Positions 1 to 7,544 are shown, counted from the stretch's first letter. The stretch is 11,037 nt of DNA from Treponema sp. (GCA_017613485.1 JAGADS010000031.1:1-11037); one strand, 5' to 3'. Numbers and translations are program-made. The notes: generated by a model not told the origin, from the sequence alone.

Positions 1-1503
1 CCTGCAGTGGATATCGTGGGACTTGCAGATGGAGCGGTAAAGGAAAGCCGTGAGCGTATGCGCTCTGCAATCAGGAACTGCGGTTATGAGTTTCCGCCGG
101 AAAGGGTATTGATAAGCCTCTCGCCGGCAGACGTAAAGAAAGAGGGGGCGGGATTTGATCTTGCCATTGCACTTGCGGTCTTAAAGGCAAAGGAAGACGT
201 TGATTATTTTCTTGAAAAGCCTGGTCCGTCTTCTGTTCTGGTAATGGGCGAGCTGGAGCTTAACGGTAAAGTAAGGCCTGTGCGCGGTATAAATGCGGCG
301 GTAAATACGGCCTACGAGAAAGGCATATCTCACTGTATTGTTCCAGCGGGAAATGGAGACGAAGCCAGGGAAGTACGAGGAATGAAGGTCTTTGAGGCCA
401 CGAATCTCTGTGAGGCATTCAGGGCATTGCTGGAGCCTGACACATACTGCCAGAACAGGGAGGACACAGAGGATGAGGCAAAGTGTCTGCCAGATGGTGC
501 CTGTCATATCGGAGGGATTTATTTTCCTCAAGAAAGCCCCGGAATGGAATATGCGGAGATAAAGAATCAGGGGAAGCTTGTTAGAGCCTTATCAATTGCC
601 GCTGCGGGAGGCCACAATCTTCTGGCGTTCGGACCACCTGGTTGCGGAAAGTCTCTTGCACTCCAGAAATTTCAGACACTGCTTCCGCTTTTGGGAAAAG
701 AGGAGACTGTTCCTGTAACAAGAATCTATTCGATAGCGGGACTGTTACCTTCTGACCAGCGTTTAATGCGTGTTCCTCCGTTCAGGCAGCCGCATCAGAC
801 TGCAAGCATAGAGGGAATGTGCGGAGGGGGAATCCACTGCTCACCGGGAGAAATCAGCCTTGCACACAACGGAGTCCTGTTTCTGGATGAAGGTGCGGAA
901 TTCAGAAGCTCAGTCCTTCAGATGCTCCGTGTGCCTCTTGAAAGCGGTTTAATCACGATTAGCCGTGCGGGACGTTCAACGGTGTATCCTGCTCATTTTC
1001 AGCTTTTGATTGCGACAAATCCATGCCCATGCGGTTTTTACGGTGCAAGGGACAAGATATGCCTGTGTTCCGCCCATTCAATTGAACAATACTGGAGAAA
1101 ATTCTCGGGACCTCTTCTGGACAGGATAGACTTGAGGGTTCAGGTTGACATTCCGTCAGTCAATGATAAAGGAAAAAATGAGGAGGAGAAAACTCTTTCA
1201 ACACTTGAGCTTAGGAAAAAAATAGCGGTGGCTGTAAAAGCTCAGAGGGAAAGGCAGAACAAAAAGAATGCGTCATTGACCCCTCAGGAAGTGCATGAAT
1301 TCTGCACATGCTCTGCCTCTGCCTCAGGAATCCTTTCTTCTGCAACTGAAAAATACGGCTTTTCTCCAAGAGCGGTGTCATCATGCCTTAAAACTGCACG
1401 TACTGTTGCTGACATGGGAGGCTCTAGCCTGATTCAGGAGGAGCACATGATGGAAGCGGTAATGTACAGGAGCGTGGACGGAGGTTTAGGAAGCGGGACA
1501 TAA
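1..1503 (+). CDS. comM: ComM/YifB family Mg-chelatase-like AAA+ ATPase (5' end missing)
   Basis: AAA+ ATPase of the ComM/YifB family. In naturally transformable bacteria ComM is a hexameric helicase that promotes branch migration when imported DNA is integrated. The frame is open from base 1, and the visible protein opens with P-A-V-D-I-V-G-L, which in this family lies about 30 residues from the start. The true start is therefore upstream, and the GTG at position 7 is not it. Counting from base 1, 500 residues are visible. They show an N-terminal ComM domain (about 1-140), Walker A GPPGCGKS at 211-218, Walker B GVLFLDE at 291-297, a cysteine cluster C342-x-C344 ... C354-x-C356 after NPCPCG (a possible metal site typical of the family), and the conserved PLLDRIDL segment in the second half of the ATPase domain. 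No disruption is visible. The gene ends at a TAA that overlaps the T-run of the opposite-strand tRNA terminator. Other competence genes are not in the window, so a role in uptake is inferred from the family only. Confidence 0.95.
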   Translation, partial: PAVDIVGLADGAVKESRERMRSAIRNCGYEFPPERVLISLSPADVKKEGAGFDLAIALAVLKAKEDVDYFLEKPGPSSVLVMGELELNGKVRPVRGINAAVNTAYEKGISHCIVPAGNGDEAREVRGMKVFEATNLCEAFRALLEPDTYCQNREDTEDEAKCLPDGACHIGGIYFPQESPGMEYAEIKNQGKLVRALSIAAAGGHNLLAFGPPGCGKSLALQKFQTLLPLLGKEETVPVTRIYSIAGLLPSDQRLMRVPPFRQPHQTASIEGMCGGGIHCSPGEISLAHNGVLFLDEGAEFRSSVLQMLRVPLESGLITISRAGRSTVYPAHFQLLIATNPCPCGFYGARDKICLCSAHSIEQYWRKFSGPLLDRIDLRVQVDIPSVNDKGKNEEEKTLSTLELRKKIAVAVKAQRERQNKKNASLTPQEVHEFCTCSASASGILSSATEKYGFSPRAVSSCLKTARTVADMGGSSLIQEEHMMEAVMYRSVDGGLGSGT

Positions 1504-1533
1504 AAAAAGGGGCAGTCTTATCGATTGTCCCTT
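1502..1533 (-). terminator. Intrinsic terminator of tRNA-Leu
   Basis: Read on the minus strand, an 11-bp stem (arms 1523-1533 and 1507-1517, two G-U type pairs, 5-nt loop 1518-1522) is followed directly by a run of T (complement of the A-run 1502-1508). The hairpin lacks a T-run in the plus direction, so it serves the minus-strand tRNA. Its T-run shares bases with the comM stop codon (1501-1503). Confidence 0.85.
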
Positions 1534-1537
1534 ACAA

Positions 1538-1620
1538 TACCGGCTCTGAGACTTGAACTCAGACGCGGTCGCCCGCAGCAGATTTTGAGTCTGTAGTGTC
1601 TACCATTCCACCAAGCCGGC
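1538..1620 (-). tRNA. tRNA-Leu, anticodon CAA (reads UUG)
   Basis: Class II tRNA read on the minus strand. The acceptor stem GCCGGCT pairs with AGCCGGT (closing G-U), the discriminator base is A and no CCA is encoded. The D arm is GTG...CAC with loop GAATGGTAGA. The anticodon loop is CTCAAAA, placing anticodon CAA at plus positions 1585-1587. The long variable arm has stem GCGG/CCGC around a GCGA loop. The T arm is CTGAG/CTCAG with loop TTCAAGT. The discriminator A, the long variable arm and CAA agree on leucine. One blemish is seen: the outermost anticodon-stem pair (27-43) is A-C rather than a Watson-Crick pair. It has its own promoter and terminator between comM and recQ. Confidence 0.95.
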
Positions 1621-1630
1621 CTGCTTGAAT

Positions 1631-1659
1631 AATGTACCAAAAGAAAGCCCTTTATGCAA
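1631..1659 (-). promoter_or_regulatory. Promoter of tRNA-Leu
   Basis: On the minus strand TTGCAT (complement of 1654-1659) lies 17 nt before TACATT (complement of 1631-1636). The -10 box ends 10 nt before the first base of the mature tRNA, leaving a very short leader for RNase P to remove. Spacing and sequence fit a sigma-70 promoter. Confidence 0.65.
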
Positions 1660-1700
1660 GAGGGTTAAATATTTTTTTGAGAATAAAAAGTCAGACCTAT

Positions 1701-1719
1701 AGGAGGAGTTTCAAAATTG
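1701..1719 (+). promoter_or_regulatory. Ribosome binding site that fixes the TTG start of recQ
   Basis: AGGAGGAG at 1701-1708 is an almost perfect Shine-Dalgarno sequence placed 8 nt before TTG at 1717. The first in-frame ATG (1738) has only AGAGATATA ahead of it. The start is therefore read as TTG. Confidence 0.8.
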
Positions 1720-3351
1720 GAGGAAAAGAGATATAATATGCTTTTAGGAGCCGTAAGGGCTTATTCAGCACAGCTTGCCATCTATCTAAAGGCAAATCAG
1801 CTTTATTATCTGGAGGATTCCGTCAATATGGAAAAAAGTCCTGAGCAAGTGCTAAAGACCGTATTCGGCTATGATTCATTCCGGCCCATGCAGAGGGAAG
1901 TGATTCAGAATGTACTGGACGGACGTGACACACTTGCGGTCATGCCAACTGGAGGAGGAAAATCCCTGTGCTATCAGATTCCGGCACTTTTGCTTCCGGG
2001 GATGACAGTCGTGGTATCTCCACTAATCGCACTTATGCATGATCAGATTTCTCAGCTTGAGGCATACGGGGTTCCTGCGGCTGTAATCAATTCAAGTCTG
2101 GACTGGGACACATATCGCGAGACACGTGACAGGATTCGTCAGGGAAAAGTAAAGCTCATGTATGTTTCTCCTGAGGGGCTTTCTACACAGAGGACTCAGG
2201 ATCTTCTTCATTCAGAGGGACTTAATATTGACTGCATTACTATTGACGAGGCACACTGCGTAAGTGAATGGGGACATGATTTCCGCCCCGATTATCTTGA
2301 AATCGCATCCATACGTGAGCAGTTTCCTGGAGCTGTATGTCTTGCCCTTACTGCAACCGCGACAAAACCGGTTCAACAGGACATCATAAGGCAGCTTCGC
2401 ATGGAAAACCCACAGCTGCTTGTCTCCAGCTTTAACCGTCCCAACCTCTATGTGGAAGTCCGACGCAAGGAAAATGCCTTTTTGCAGACACGTGACTTTA
2501 TTCTTGAGCATCCTGACCAGAGCGGCATAGTCTACTGCTTTTCAAGAAGACAGGTGGATGAGCTTACACAGGCTTTGATTGACTCAGGAATAAATGCCAT
2601 CAACTATCATGCAGGCCTCAGTGATGAAACAAGGGCAAAGAATCAGAACGCATTCATCAAGGACAAGGTTAACGTGATTGTGGCGACACTTGCATTCGGT
2701 ATGGGAATCAACAAACCGGACGTGCGCTATGTAATTCACTACAACATGCCAAAGTCAATCGAGCAGTACTATCAGGAAATAGGACGTGCGGGACGTGACG
2801 GTCTTCCGGGAGAGGCACTTCTTCTTTACTCGGGATCAGATGCACATAAAATACGCTATTTTTTCAATGAAAAGGAAAACCCCGATAATGCAGAAAGGCT
2901 GTTGCAGGGAATGATAGCATATTGCACATCAACAACATGCAGAAGGCATTTTCTCATGGCATACTTCGGTGAATATTACAATCCGCTTTCTCCAGATGCA
3001 GTTGAAGCCTCATGCTGCTGCGACATCTGTTCAAATCCACGGAAAATCACTAAGCCTGAGCCCAAGTGCATTGCAAAAAAGAAGACGGCTAAAAAACATA
3101 AAACAGACAAAGGGGCATTTATTCAGGATGACGAGGAAGGTCAGAGGATTGCACAGGAACTTCGTCTATGGAGAAGAAAAACAGCCGACGAGATGAACGT
3201 GCCGCCATACGTTATTTTCGGTGACAAGACACTGTTTGACATAGCATCCAGGAAACCGCATTCAACAAAAGAGCTTCTTGACTGCAACGGCATCGGGGAA
3301 AACAAAGCCCGCTCGTTTGGAGAGTCCATCCTGCGTATTGTACGTGGCTAG
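1717..3351 (+). CDS. recQ: RecQ-family DNA helicase lacking the winged-helix domain
   Basis: 3'-5' superfamily 2 helicase of the RecQ type, acting in recombinational repair and replication-fork processing. It starts at TTG 1717. The order along 544 residues is as follows. About 40 residues precede the helicase core, with no counterpart recalled in E. coli RecQ. Motif 0 is FGYDSFRPMQ, Walker A is MPTGGGKS (76-83), and the DEAH box at 177-180 is followed by the RecQ signature CVSEWGHDFRPDY. LTATAT (motif III) and the C-terminal helicase motifs FGMGINKPDVR and QEIGRAGRDG follow. Next is a zinc-binding segment (C408, then the cluster C433-C438 ending CDIC). A short Lys-rich linker (about 442-480) leads to an HRDC-like domain (about 482-544, with GIGENKARSFG). 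In E. coli RecQ a winged helix of about 110 residues sits between the zinc site and HRDC; here there is no room for it. No frameshift is seen, so this is a domain architecture, not damage. No convincing promoter is visible upstream. Confidence 0.93.
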   Translation: MEEKRYNMLLGAVRAYSAQLAIYLKANQLYYLEDSVNMEKSPEQVLKTVFGYDSFRPMQREVIQNVLDGRDTLAVMPTGGGKSLCYQIPALLLPGMTVVVSPLIALMHDQISQLEAYGVPAAVINSSLDWDTYRETRDRIRQGKVKLMYVSPEGLSTQRTQDLLHSEGLNIDCITIDEAHCVSEWGHDFRPDYLEIASIREQFPGAVCLALTATATKPVQQDIIRQLRMENPQLLVSSFNRPNLYVEVRRKENAFLQTRDFILEHPDQSGIVYCFSRRQVDELTQALIDSGINAINYHAGLSDETRAKNQNAFIKDKVNVIVATLAFGMGINKPDVRYVIHYNMPKSIEQYYQEIGRAGRDGLPGEALLLYSGSDAHKIRYFFNEKENPDNAERLLQGMIAYCTSTTCRRHFLMAYFGEYYNPLSPDAVEASCCCDICSNPRKITKPEPKCIAKKKTAKKHKTDKGAFIQDDEEGQRIAQELRLWRRKTADEMNVPPYVIFGDKTLFDIASRKPHSTKELLDCNGIGENKARSFGESILRIVRG

Positions 3352-3353
3352 AA

Positions 3354-4691
3354 CTAGAACAGGCGACGACATTCCAGATAATACCGTTTTTCAGAAGCCT
3401 CACCCATACTGAAGCTTTTACGTGGAAGAGGTCCCCTGCCCTGAATTGTGGCAAAGAAGCTGTCCTTTGCAATGGGAGGAAAGAGCAATGTCACCACACC
3501 CTCTTTTTTTCCAAGTCTGAACACTTCATCGCTTCCGTGGATGTAGTCAATCTCCAGGTTACCGCCTGCCATATTGTTTGCCGCGATATATTCATCAAGC
3601 ACAGGCTGCATACGGCTTACCGCAAGCTCCTGTATATCTGTGGACATAAACTTGAACTCGGTTTTTCCGCTTATTGTATAGACAAAACCGAACCCCGCAT
3701 TTGAATCATGCACTAGTTTTTCAAGCTCTGACTCTGAGGCACATGCACTTATTTTTCCACCGAGGTTTTCTGAGACAAATTCTATCATCTCCTTGATTTT
3801 CGCATTAAAAAGAACACGGTGAATCGGCTCGAATGTAAGTCCCTGATCATATATGTTCACGACCTCAACAAGGGCATAGCGTACGGGGTTTGACTCAAGA
3901 TTCTTTTCACTCTCACCATTTTCCAGAAGCTTTTCCTTGTATTCATCCCACACGGCCTTTGCAGTTGCAAGAGAATGGTTTCCGTCTCCCACAGCAAAAA
4001 GGAATGTTGAGCCGTCATCTGCAGTGTTCGCATCGGCAATCCTGTTCAGGGCATCGGTGATTTTGGCAATGTCATCCTCGGATGAAAGCCCCCAGCCAGT
4101 AATTGATCCGCCGCCAGACATTAGATCACCGTTGTACAGAGGTTTCCTGCCAGAACCTGACGTAAGCTTTTGTGCCCCGCCCACAAGAAGGTCTTCCTTG
4201 TCGTTTACCAGCAGCATGATATGGGGAAGTTCCAGAGGAGCACCCATACGTATTTCCTTGCGTGGAGGTATGCGGTCTATAATCGTCGCTTCTGTGGCAC
4301 GTATGTTTGCATTGGAAAAAGGCTTCCACTCGTATGTCTCAAGATCAATCTGAACTACAAGTCCACGTCTTGTACGTCCAAAGCCGGTCTTTCGCTCGAC
4401 ATACACAAATCCATTGAACGGCTCTGCAAATACATCTCCCTCAAGATACTGGCTCATAGCCGCACGGATTTTTTGAATGCGGTATGCCTTGTCAGCGTCA
4501 CCAAGATAGACTTCCGGTAAAATCAAATTGAGCGTGGAAGGCTCATCCCCGACAGTCTTCTCCACATTTTTCCAGTATTCCCTGTCCTGCGTATATTGAT
4601 CACACGCAATCACAGCCCATTTATTCAAATCCACATGGGCCGGAAGCAAAATCTCCGGTACCCTAAGACCAAGTTCATTCAAAGTTTTCAT
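3354..4691 (-). CDS. DUF1015 family protein
   Basis: A protein of 445 residues of the DUF1015 family (COG4198), whose biochemical function I do not know. The start is put at ATG 4691 because MKTLNELGLRVPEILLPA matches the usual beginning of the family. A longer reading to 4760 would run through the promoter region and is rejected. Visible family marks are the N-terminal IACDQYTQDREYW (a cytosolic protein, no signal peptide) and the central GDGNHSLATAKA at residues 235-246, equivalent to the conserved ADGHHR-type motif of the family. The C-terminus ends in HGSDEV and ECRRLF. The gene is convergent with recQ (2-nt gap between stop codons) and divergent from the DUF4870-like gene. There is no good Shine-Dalgarno before ATG 4691 (TTAGGT only), which fits a very short or absent leader. 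Confidence 0.88.
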   Translation of the reverse strand: MKTLNELGLRVPEILLPAHVDLNKWAVIACDQYTQDREYWKNVEKTVGDEPSTLNLILPEVYLGDADKAYRIQKIRAAMSQYLEGDVFAEPFNGFVYVERKTGFGRTRRGLVVQIDLETYEWKPFSNANIRATEATIIDRIPPRKEIRMGAPLELPHIMLLVNDKEDLLVGGAQKLTSGSGRKPLYNGDLMSGGGSITGWGLSSEDDIAKITDALNRIADANTADDGSTFLFAVGDGNHSLATAKAVWDEYKEKLLENGESEKNLESNPVRYALVEVVNIYDQGLTFEPIHRVLFNAKIKEMIEFVSENLGGKISACASESELEKLVHDSNAGFGFVYTISGKTEFKFMSTDIQELAVSRMQPVLDEYIAANNMAGGNLEIDYIHGSDEVFRLGKKEGVVTLLFPPIAKDSFFATIQGRGPLPRKSFSMGEASEKRYYLECRRLF

Positions 4692-4697
4692 ACCTAA

Positions 4698-4703
4698 AGT
4701 ATA
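4698..4703 (-). promoter_or_regulatory. Possible -10 box of the DUF1015 gene, almost touching the start codon
   Basis: On the minus strand TATACT (complement of 4698-4703) ends 6 nt before ATG 4691. Transcription would then begin at or beside the A of the start codon. No convincing -35 box is found 16-18 nt upstream (TAGATT at best), so the call is weak. Confidence 0.35.
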
Positions 4704-4783
4704 TATCGTTATCGAAAAATAATCTAGGGAATTGATGAACAATGGCCGGCACGGTTCCAACGGTTTTCATTTAAAACTTTCTC

Positions 4784-4811
4784 TTGCATTTTTACTCTCT
4801 TATGGTATCAT
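4784..4811 (+). promoter_or_regulatory. Promoter of the DUF4870-like gene
   Basis: TTGCAT (4784-4789) and TATCAT (4806-4811) are 16 nt apart. A start site near 4818 would give a leader of about 16 nt carrying the Shine-Dalgarno GGAGG at 4821-4825. This placement argues against translation starting further upstream, around 4732. Confidence 0.5.
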
Positions 4812-4833
4812 ATTATTTATGGAGGATCAAAAC

Positions 4834-5193
4834 ATGGAAAACAACGAATTGGAACAGGCTAAGACTTCATCTGGTTCTGGTGACAAGCTCCAGGGGAACG
4901 ACAAGCTCTTTGGTATTCTTGCATACATCTTCATTCTTTGGATTATCGGACTTGTGGTTGAACCTGAAAAGAATCATGCATTCGTCAAGAATCATGTAAA
5001 CAACGGCATACTCCTTACGATAGCCAGTGTAATCGTATCCATCATTTCAAGAATTCCGTTCATAGGATGGATCATCGGCTTGATTTTAGGCATAGGCTTA
5101 TTTGTACTGTGGCTTCTTGGAATTATAGCCGCCGCACAGGGAAACAAGTACAAGATTCCCGTCATAGGTGATTCGCTTGTCTTAATAAAGTAA
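4834..5193 (+). CDS. Small DUF4870-like (Tic20-like) membrane protein
   Basis: A protein of 119 residues in the inner membrane. The start is ATG 4834 because GGAGG (4821-4825) lies 8 nt before it; ATG 4819 overlaps that site. An acidic, Ser/Gly-rich N-terminal tail of about 24 residues (MENNELEQAKTSSGSGDK) is followed by three hydrophobic stretches: about 26-42 (LFGILAYIFILWIIGLVV), about 57-73 and about 76-101. Between the first two lies KNHAFVKNHVNNGILL, the equivalent of the family's 'FVRFHAKQAL' segment. After the last helix comes AAQGNKYKIPVIGD, matching the conserved 'ANGEYYRYPL' ending of PF09685. These three points give the family; the molecular function is not known. It has its own promoter and a strong terminator, so it is probably monocistronic apart from read-through. 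Confidence 0.8.
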   Translation: MENNELEQAKTSSGSGDKLQGNDKLFGILAYIFILWIIGLVVEPEKNHAFVKNHVNNGILLTIASVIVSIISRIPFIGWIIGLILGIGLFVLWLLGIIAAAQGNKYKIPVIGDSLVLIK

Positions 5194-5217
5194 GCTGCAG
5201 ACATGCACGATCTTGCT

Positions 5218-5246
5218 ATCCGGCTGGGAGAGGCCGGATTTTTTTT
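5218..5246 (+). terminator. Intrinsic terminator after the DUF4870-like gene
   Basis: A perfect 7-bp GC-rich stem ATCCGGC/GCCGGAT (5218-5224 and 5233-5239, 8-nt loop) is followed by eight T (5239-5246). It ends only 24 nt before the next start codon at 5271, leaving no room for a complete promoter after it. Confidence 0.9.
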
Positions 5247-5270
5247 CAATATCAGTTAGGAGAATAAAAA

Positions 5271-5852
5271 ATGAAAAACAAGATAAGGAATATCTCTGAC
5301 CTGGTTCTTGGTCTTCTTGTTCTGACCGTGACAATCATCGGGTACTACGGACAGTGGGAATATATTGGGGAATACTGCTTTATAAGCGGAATCATAATCG
5401 GCATCATATTCCTGTCATCATTCATCTACCGTGTTAAAACCGGGAAATCCTTTTACGTCTGGGTTTATGCATGCTGCTCCATCTCCACTATCCTGATTTT
5501 CATCGCAACGCTGGTGCTCGGCCTCAATCTAAACGGTGCGTTCATTTTCATCCATATAGTTGATCCGATTCTTATCCTTACATACTGGATATTCTTCTGC
5601 GACCATACAGGGATCAAAAACAACAGAAGTATTTTTACCGTTCTCCTGTGGCCTGTATTCTATCTTATTCTCTCGGAGGTCATTCTCCTTGTCACCGGCA
5701 GCTGTGCATTCCCCGCATCCCTTGTGCTAACTGAACACTCTCCCATCGTCACGATTGGACTTGTTCTTGCAGTATTAACATTGTTCCTTTTGTTCGGATG
5801 CATCTACCATTTTGGAAACAGGTTTATCCGATCCAAGGTCCTGAAAAAATAA
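5271..5852 (+). CDS. Six-helix integral membrane protein, Pr6Pr-like
   Basis: A very hydrophobic protein of 193 residues starting at ATG 5271, with AGGAG at 5258-5262. Six membrane segments can be drawn at about 9-27, 35-53, 63-84, 89-109, 120-141 and 157-181. It has a basic N-terminus (MKNKIRN) and a basic C-terminal tail (RFIRSKVLKK). The segment around HIVDPILILTYWIFF, followed by a short polar loop and LLWPVFYLILSEVILL, resembles the Pr6Pr membrane family, where conserved His/Pro and Trp-Pro lie in the fourth and fifth helices. The assignment rests on that pattern only and no function is known. The gene ends 4 nt before rpoN, so the two are probably one transcript and translationally coupled. 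Confidence 0.6.
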   Translation: MKNKIRNISDLVLGLLVLTVTIIGYYGQWEYIGEYCFISGIIIGIIFLSSFIYRVKTGKSFYVWVYACCSISTILIFIATLVLGLNLNGAFIFIHIVDPILILTYWIFFCDHTGIKNNRSIFTVLLWPVFYLILSEVILLVTGSCAFPASLVLTEHSPIVTIGLVLAVLTLFLLFGCIYHFGNRFIRSKVLKK

Positions 5853-5856
5853 AAGC

Positions 5857-7356
5857 ATGGCGGATTTTTCTTTCTCTCAGGCACAGACACAGATTCAATC
5901 TCAAGTACAGGTAATGAGCCAGAGGCAGATTCAGTCTCTGGAGATACTGTCTCTAAGTTCTGCCGATTTACGTGAGGCAATCTACAAGGCCGCAGAGGAA
6001 AACCCCGCACTGGAAATCGTAAAAGACAAGCTTGAATCAGGAGTTGACCTACGGAAACGAAGCACTATCCATGACGGCACAAAGCTTTCTTCCATTCATT
6101 CGCAGGAACTTGACAACGCAAGCGATACTTTCCAGGCCACACTGGAATCCCGTGCAGACGAAAAGGAACCCCTAAAGGATCATCTTCTCCATCAGCTTAA
6201 CATGATTGATCTGTCGGATTCAGAGCAGGCCCTTGGAGAACGTCTTATCCATAATCTTGATGACAGGGGCTTTCATCAGCTTGCACCAGTCTCACTTCTT
6301 GATCCAAATGACAGGGAGCAGAACGAGGACATGCTTAAATGGATGCTTGATTTAATCCAGGGATTTGACCCGGCAGGCACATGCACATCAGGTCCTGAGG
6401 AAAGTCTTCTGGTTCAGGCAAAAGGAAAAAATGCCCCGGAGCTTGCACTTTTCATACTGGACGGCCACCTTAATTTTCTGGATCCCCCTGTTGCCTCAAA
6501 AGCACAGAAAAAAATCGAGGCATATATTCAAAAACAAAAATCACTCTTTGGATCGGACACAAGCAGAATCGATTCCCTTGAAGTAAACGAAAAAACCGTT
6601 GAAAAAGCCATCTCATTCATAAAGACACTGGAACCCTTCCCTGCAGGCAATTTCTCCACAAGCCAGACACATTTTGTGGCACCAGATATTTTTATAGAAG
6701 AAAAAGCCAATGACACAGGCGAGATACCGGAAAATGAGCTGAATAAAAAAAGCCTTTATTCTGCCGGAGGAAAAATCTGGAGAATAAGGTTTACAAACGA
6801 GACTTTACCGGAGCTTTCCGTAAACAGGGATTTCATCAACTCGCTGAATCTTTCGGGCATAAACGATAAAGAACGCAGGATGATGGAGCAGAACATAAGG
6901 CAGGCCCAGGAATTCATCCAGACAATTGAAGACAGGAAATCCACACTTGAACGTGCGGCAATACAGATACTCAGGCATCAGGCAGATTTTTTTGTAAAAG
7001 GTCCCGGAAACATCCGTCCATTCCTGCAGTCAGAACTGGCAAGCCTCCTTGAAGTCCACGAAAGCACAGTCTCACGCCTTGCAAACGGAAAATACCTTGA
7101 ATGTCAGTGGGGCTTCTTTGAGCTAAAATACTTTTTCTCCCATGCCTCAAGCACTGCCACAAGCGGACAGGCAACGAGCAAGGAAGCAGTCCTTCACAAG
7201 ATAGAGGAAATCCTCAGGGAACACCAGAACGATCCTAAGCCCCTGAGTGACAGCAAGCTATGCCAGATTCTTGAGGAACAGGGCATTCAGATAGCACGAC
7301 GCACCGTAGCCAAATACCGCTCCCAGCTGAACATCGCATCCTCCTACGGAAGATAA
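5857..7356 (+). CDS. rpoN: RNA polymerase sigma-54 factor RpoN
   Basis: Alternative sigma factor that directs RNA polymerase to -24/-12 promoters and needs an AAA+ enhancer-binding protein to open them. It has 499 residues, near the usual length. Region I (about 1-52) is Gln-rich and ends in the hallmark EENPALEI. The central core-binding domain follows. A helix-turn-helix lies at about 394-412 (LLEVHESTVSRLANGKYL), followed by the conserved WGFFELKYFFS. The RpoN box ARRTVAKYR at 480-488 reads the -24 element. All diagnostic parts are present, so it should be active. No clear Shine-Dalgarno precedes ATG 5857, and the stop of the upstream membrane-protein gene is 4 nt away, which suggests translational coupling. 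The frequent rpoN neighbours hpf and ptsN are absent downstream, and no enhancer-binding protein is in the window. Confidence 0.96.
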   Translation: MADFSFSQAQTQIQSQVQVMSQRQIQSLEILSLSSADLREAIYKAAEENPALEIVKDKLESGVDLRKRSTIHDGTKLSSIHSQELDNASDTFQATLESRADEKEPLKDHLLHQLNMIDLSDSEQALGERLIHNLDDRGFHQLAPVSLLDPNDREQNEDMLKWMLDLIQGFDPAGTCTSGPEESLLVQAKGKNAPELALFILDGHLNFLDPPVASKAQKKIEAYIQKQKSLFGSDTSRIDSLEVNEKTVEKAISFIKTLEPFPAGNFSTSQTHFVAPDIFIEEKANDTGEIPENELNKKSLYSAGGKIWRIRFTNETLPELSVNRDFINSLNLSGINDKERRMMEQNIRQAQEFIQTIEDRKSTLERAAIQILRHQADFFVKGPGNIRPFLQSELASLLEVHESTVSRLANGKYLECQWGFFELKYFFSHASSTATSGQATSKEAVLHKIEEILREHQNDPKPLSDSKLCQILEEQGIQIARRTVAKYRSQLNIASSYGR

Positions 7357-7418
7357 TTGTCGCAAGCATTCGCTATCTAAATAGAGGTATCATGGTTTCG
7401 ATATTGTCACGCGGATTC

Positions 7419-7456
7419 GATTTTACTAACGTAAAATCTTTAAATTTCTTTTTTTT
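7419..7456 (+). terminator. Weak AT-rich hairpin with T-run, possible rpoN terminator
   Basis: GATTTTAC/GTAAAATC (7419-7426 and 7431-7438) is a perfect 8-bp stem with a TAAC loop. It is followed by TTT and, 10 nt later, by eight T (7449-7456). The stem is AT-rich and the main T-run is displaced, so termination would be weak. The first base is shared with the left 17-bp inverted repeat. Confidence 0.4.
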
Positions 7457-7521
7457 GCTTGTCTTGCAACTTTTATCTTCTTTTGCTCTCTTAAATGATA
7501 ATTGCTACTCATGACCACGGT

Positions 7522-7544
7522 AATTATTTTGGTTGAAAATAATT
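7522..7544. repeat. Perfect 9-bp stem-loop
   Basis: AATTATTTT/AAAATAATT around a GGTTG loop, with no mismatches. It lies inside the 17-bp inverted-repeat frame and has no T-run after it. Confidence 0.6.

Noticed and set aside
1645..1678. Bulged CCCT/AGGG hairpin followed by T-rich DNA, as a plus-strand terminator before recQ
   Set aside because: The stem is short and bulged and overlaps the tRNA promoter; it is too weak to call.
4295..4311. Sigma-54-like site TGGCAC...TTTGCA on the plus strand
   Set aside because: The GG-to-GC spacing is 11 nt rather than 10, and it lies inside and antisense to the DUF1015 gene with no gene downstream in that direction.
3937..4353. 138-codon plus-strand reading frame antisense to the DUF1015 gene
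   Set aside because: It is a shadow of a well-supported coding region, with no ribosome binding site and no recognisable domain.
4732..4833. Upstream extension of the DUF4870-like protein to an ATG at 4732
   Set aside because: It would translate across a plausible -35/-10 pair (4784-4811) and the Shine-Dalgarno at 4821; ATG 4834 is correctly spaced from that site and begins the family-like region.
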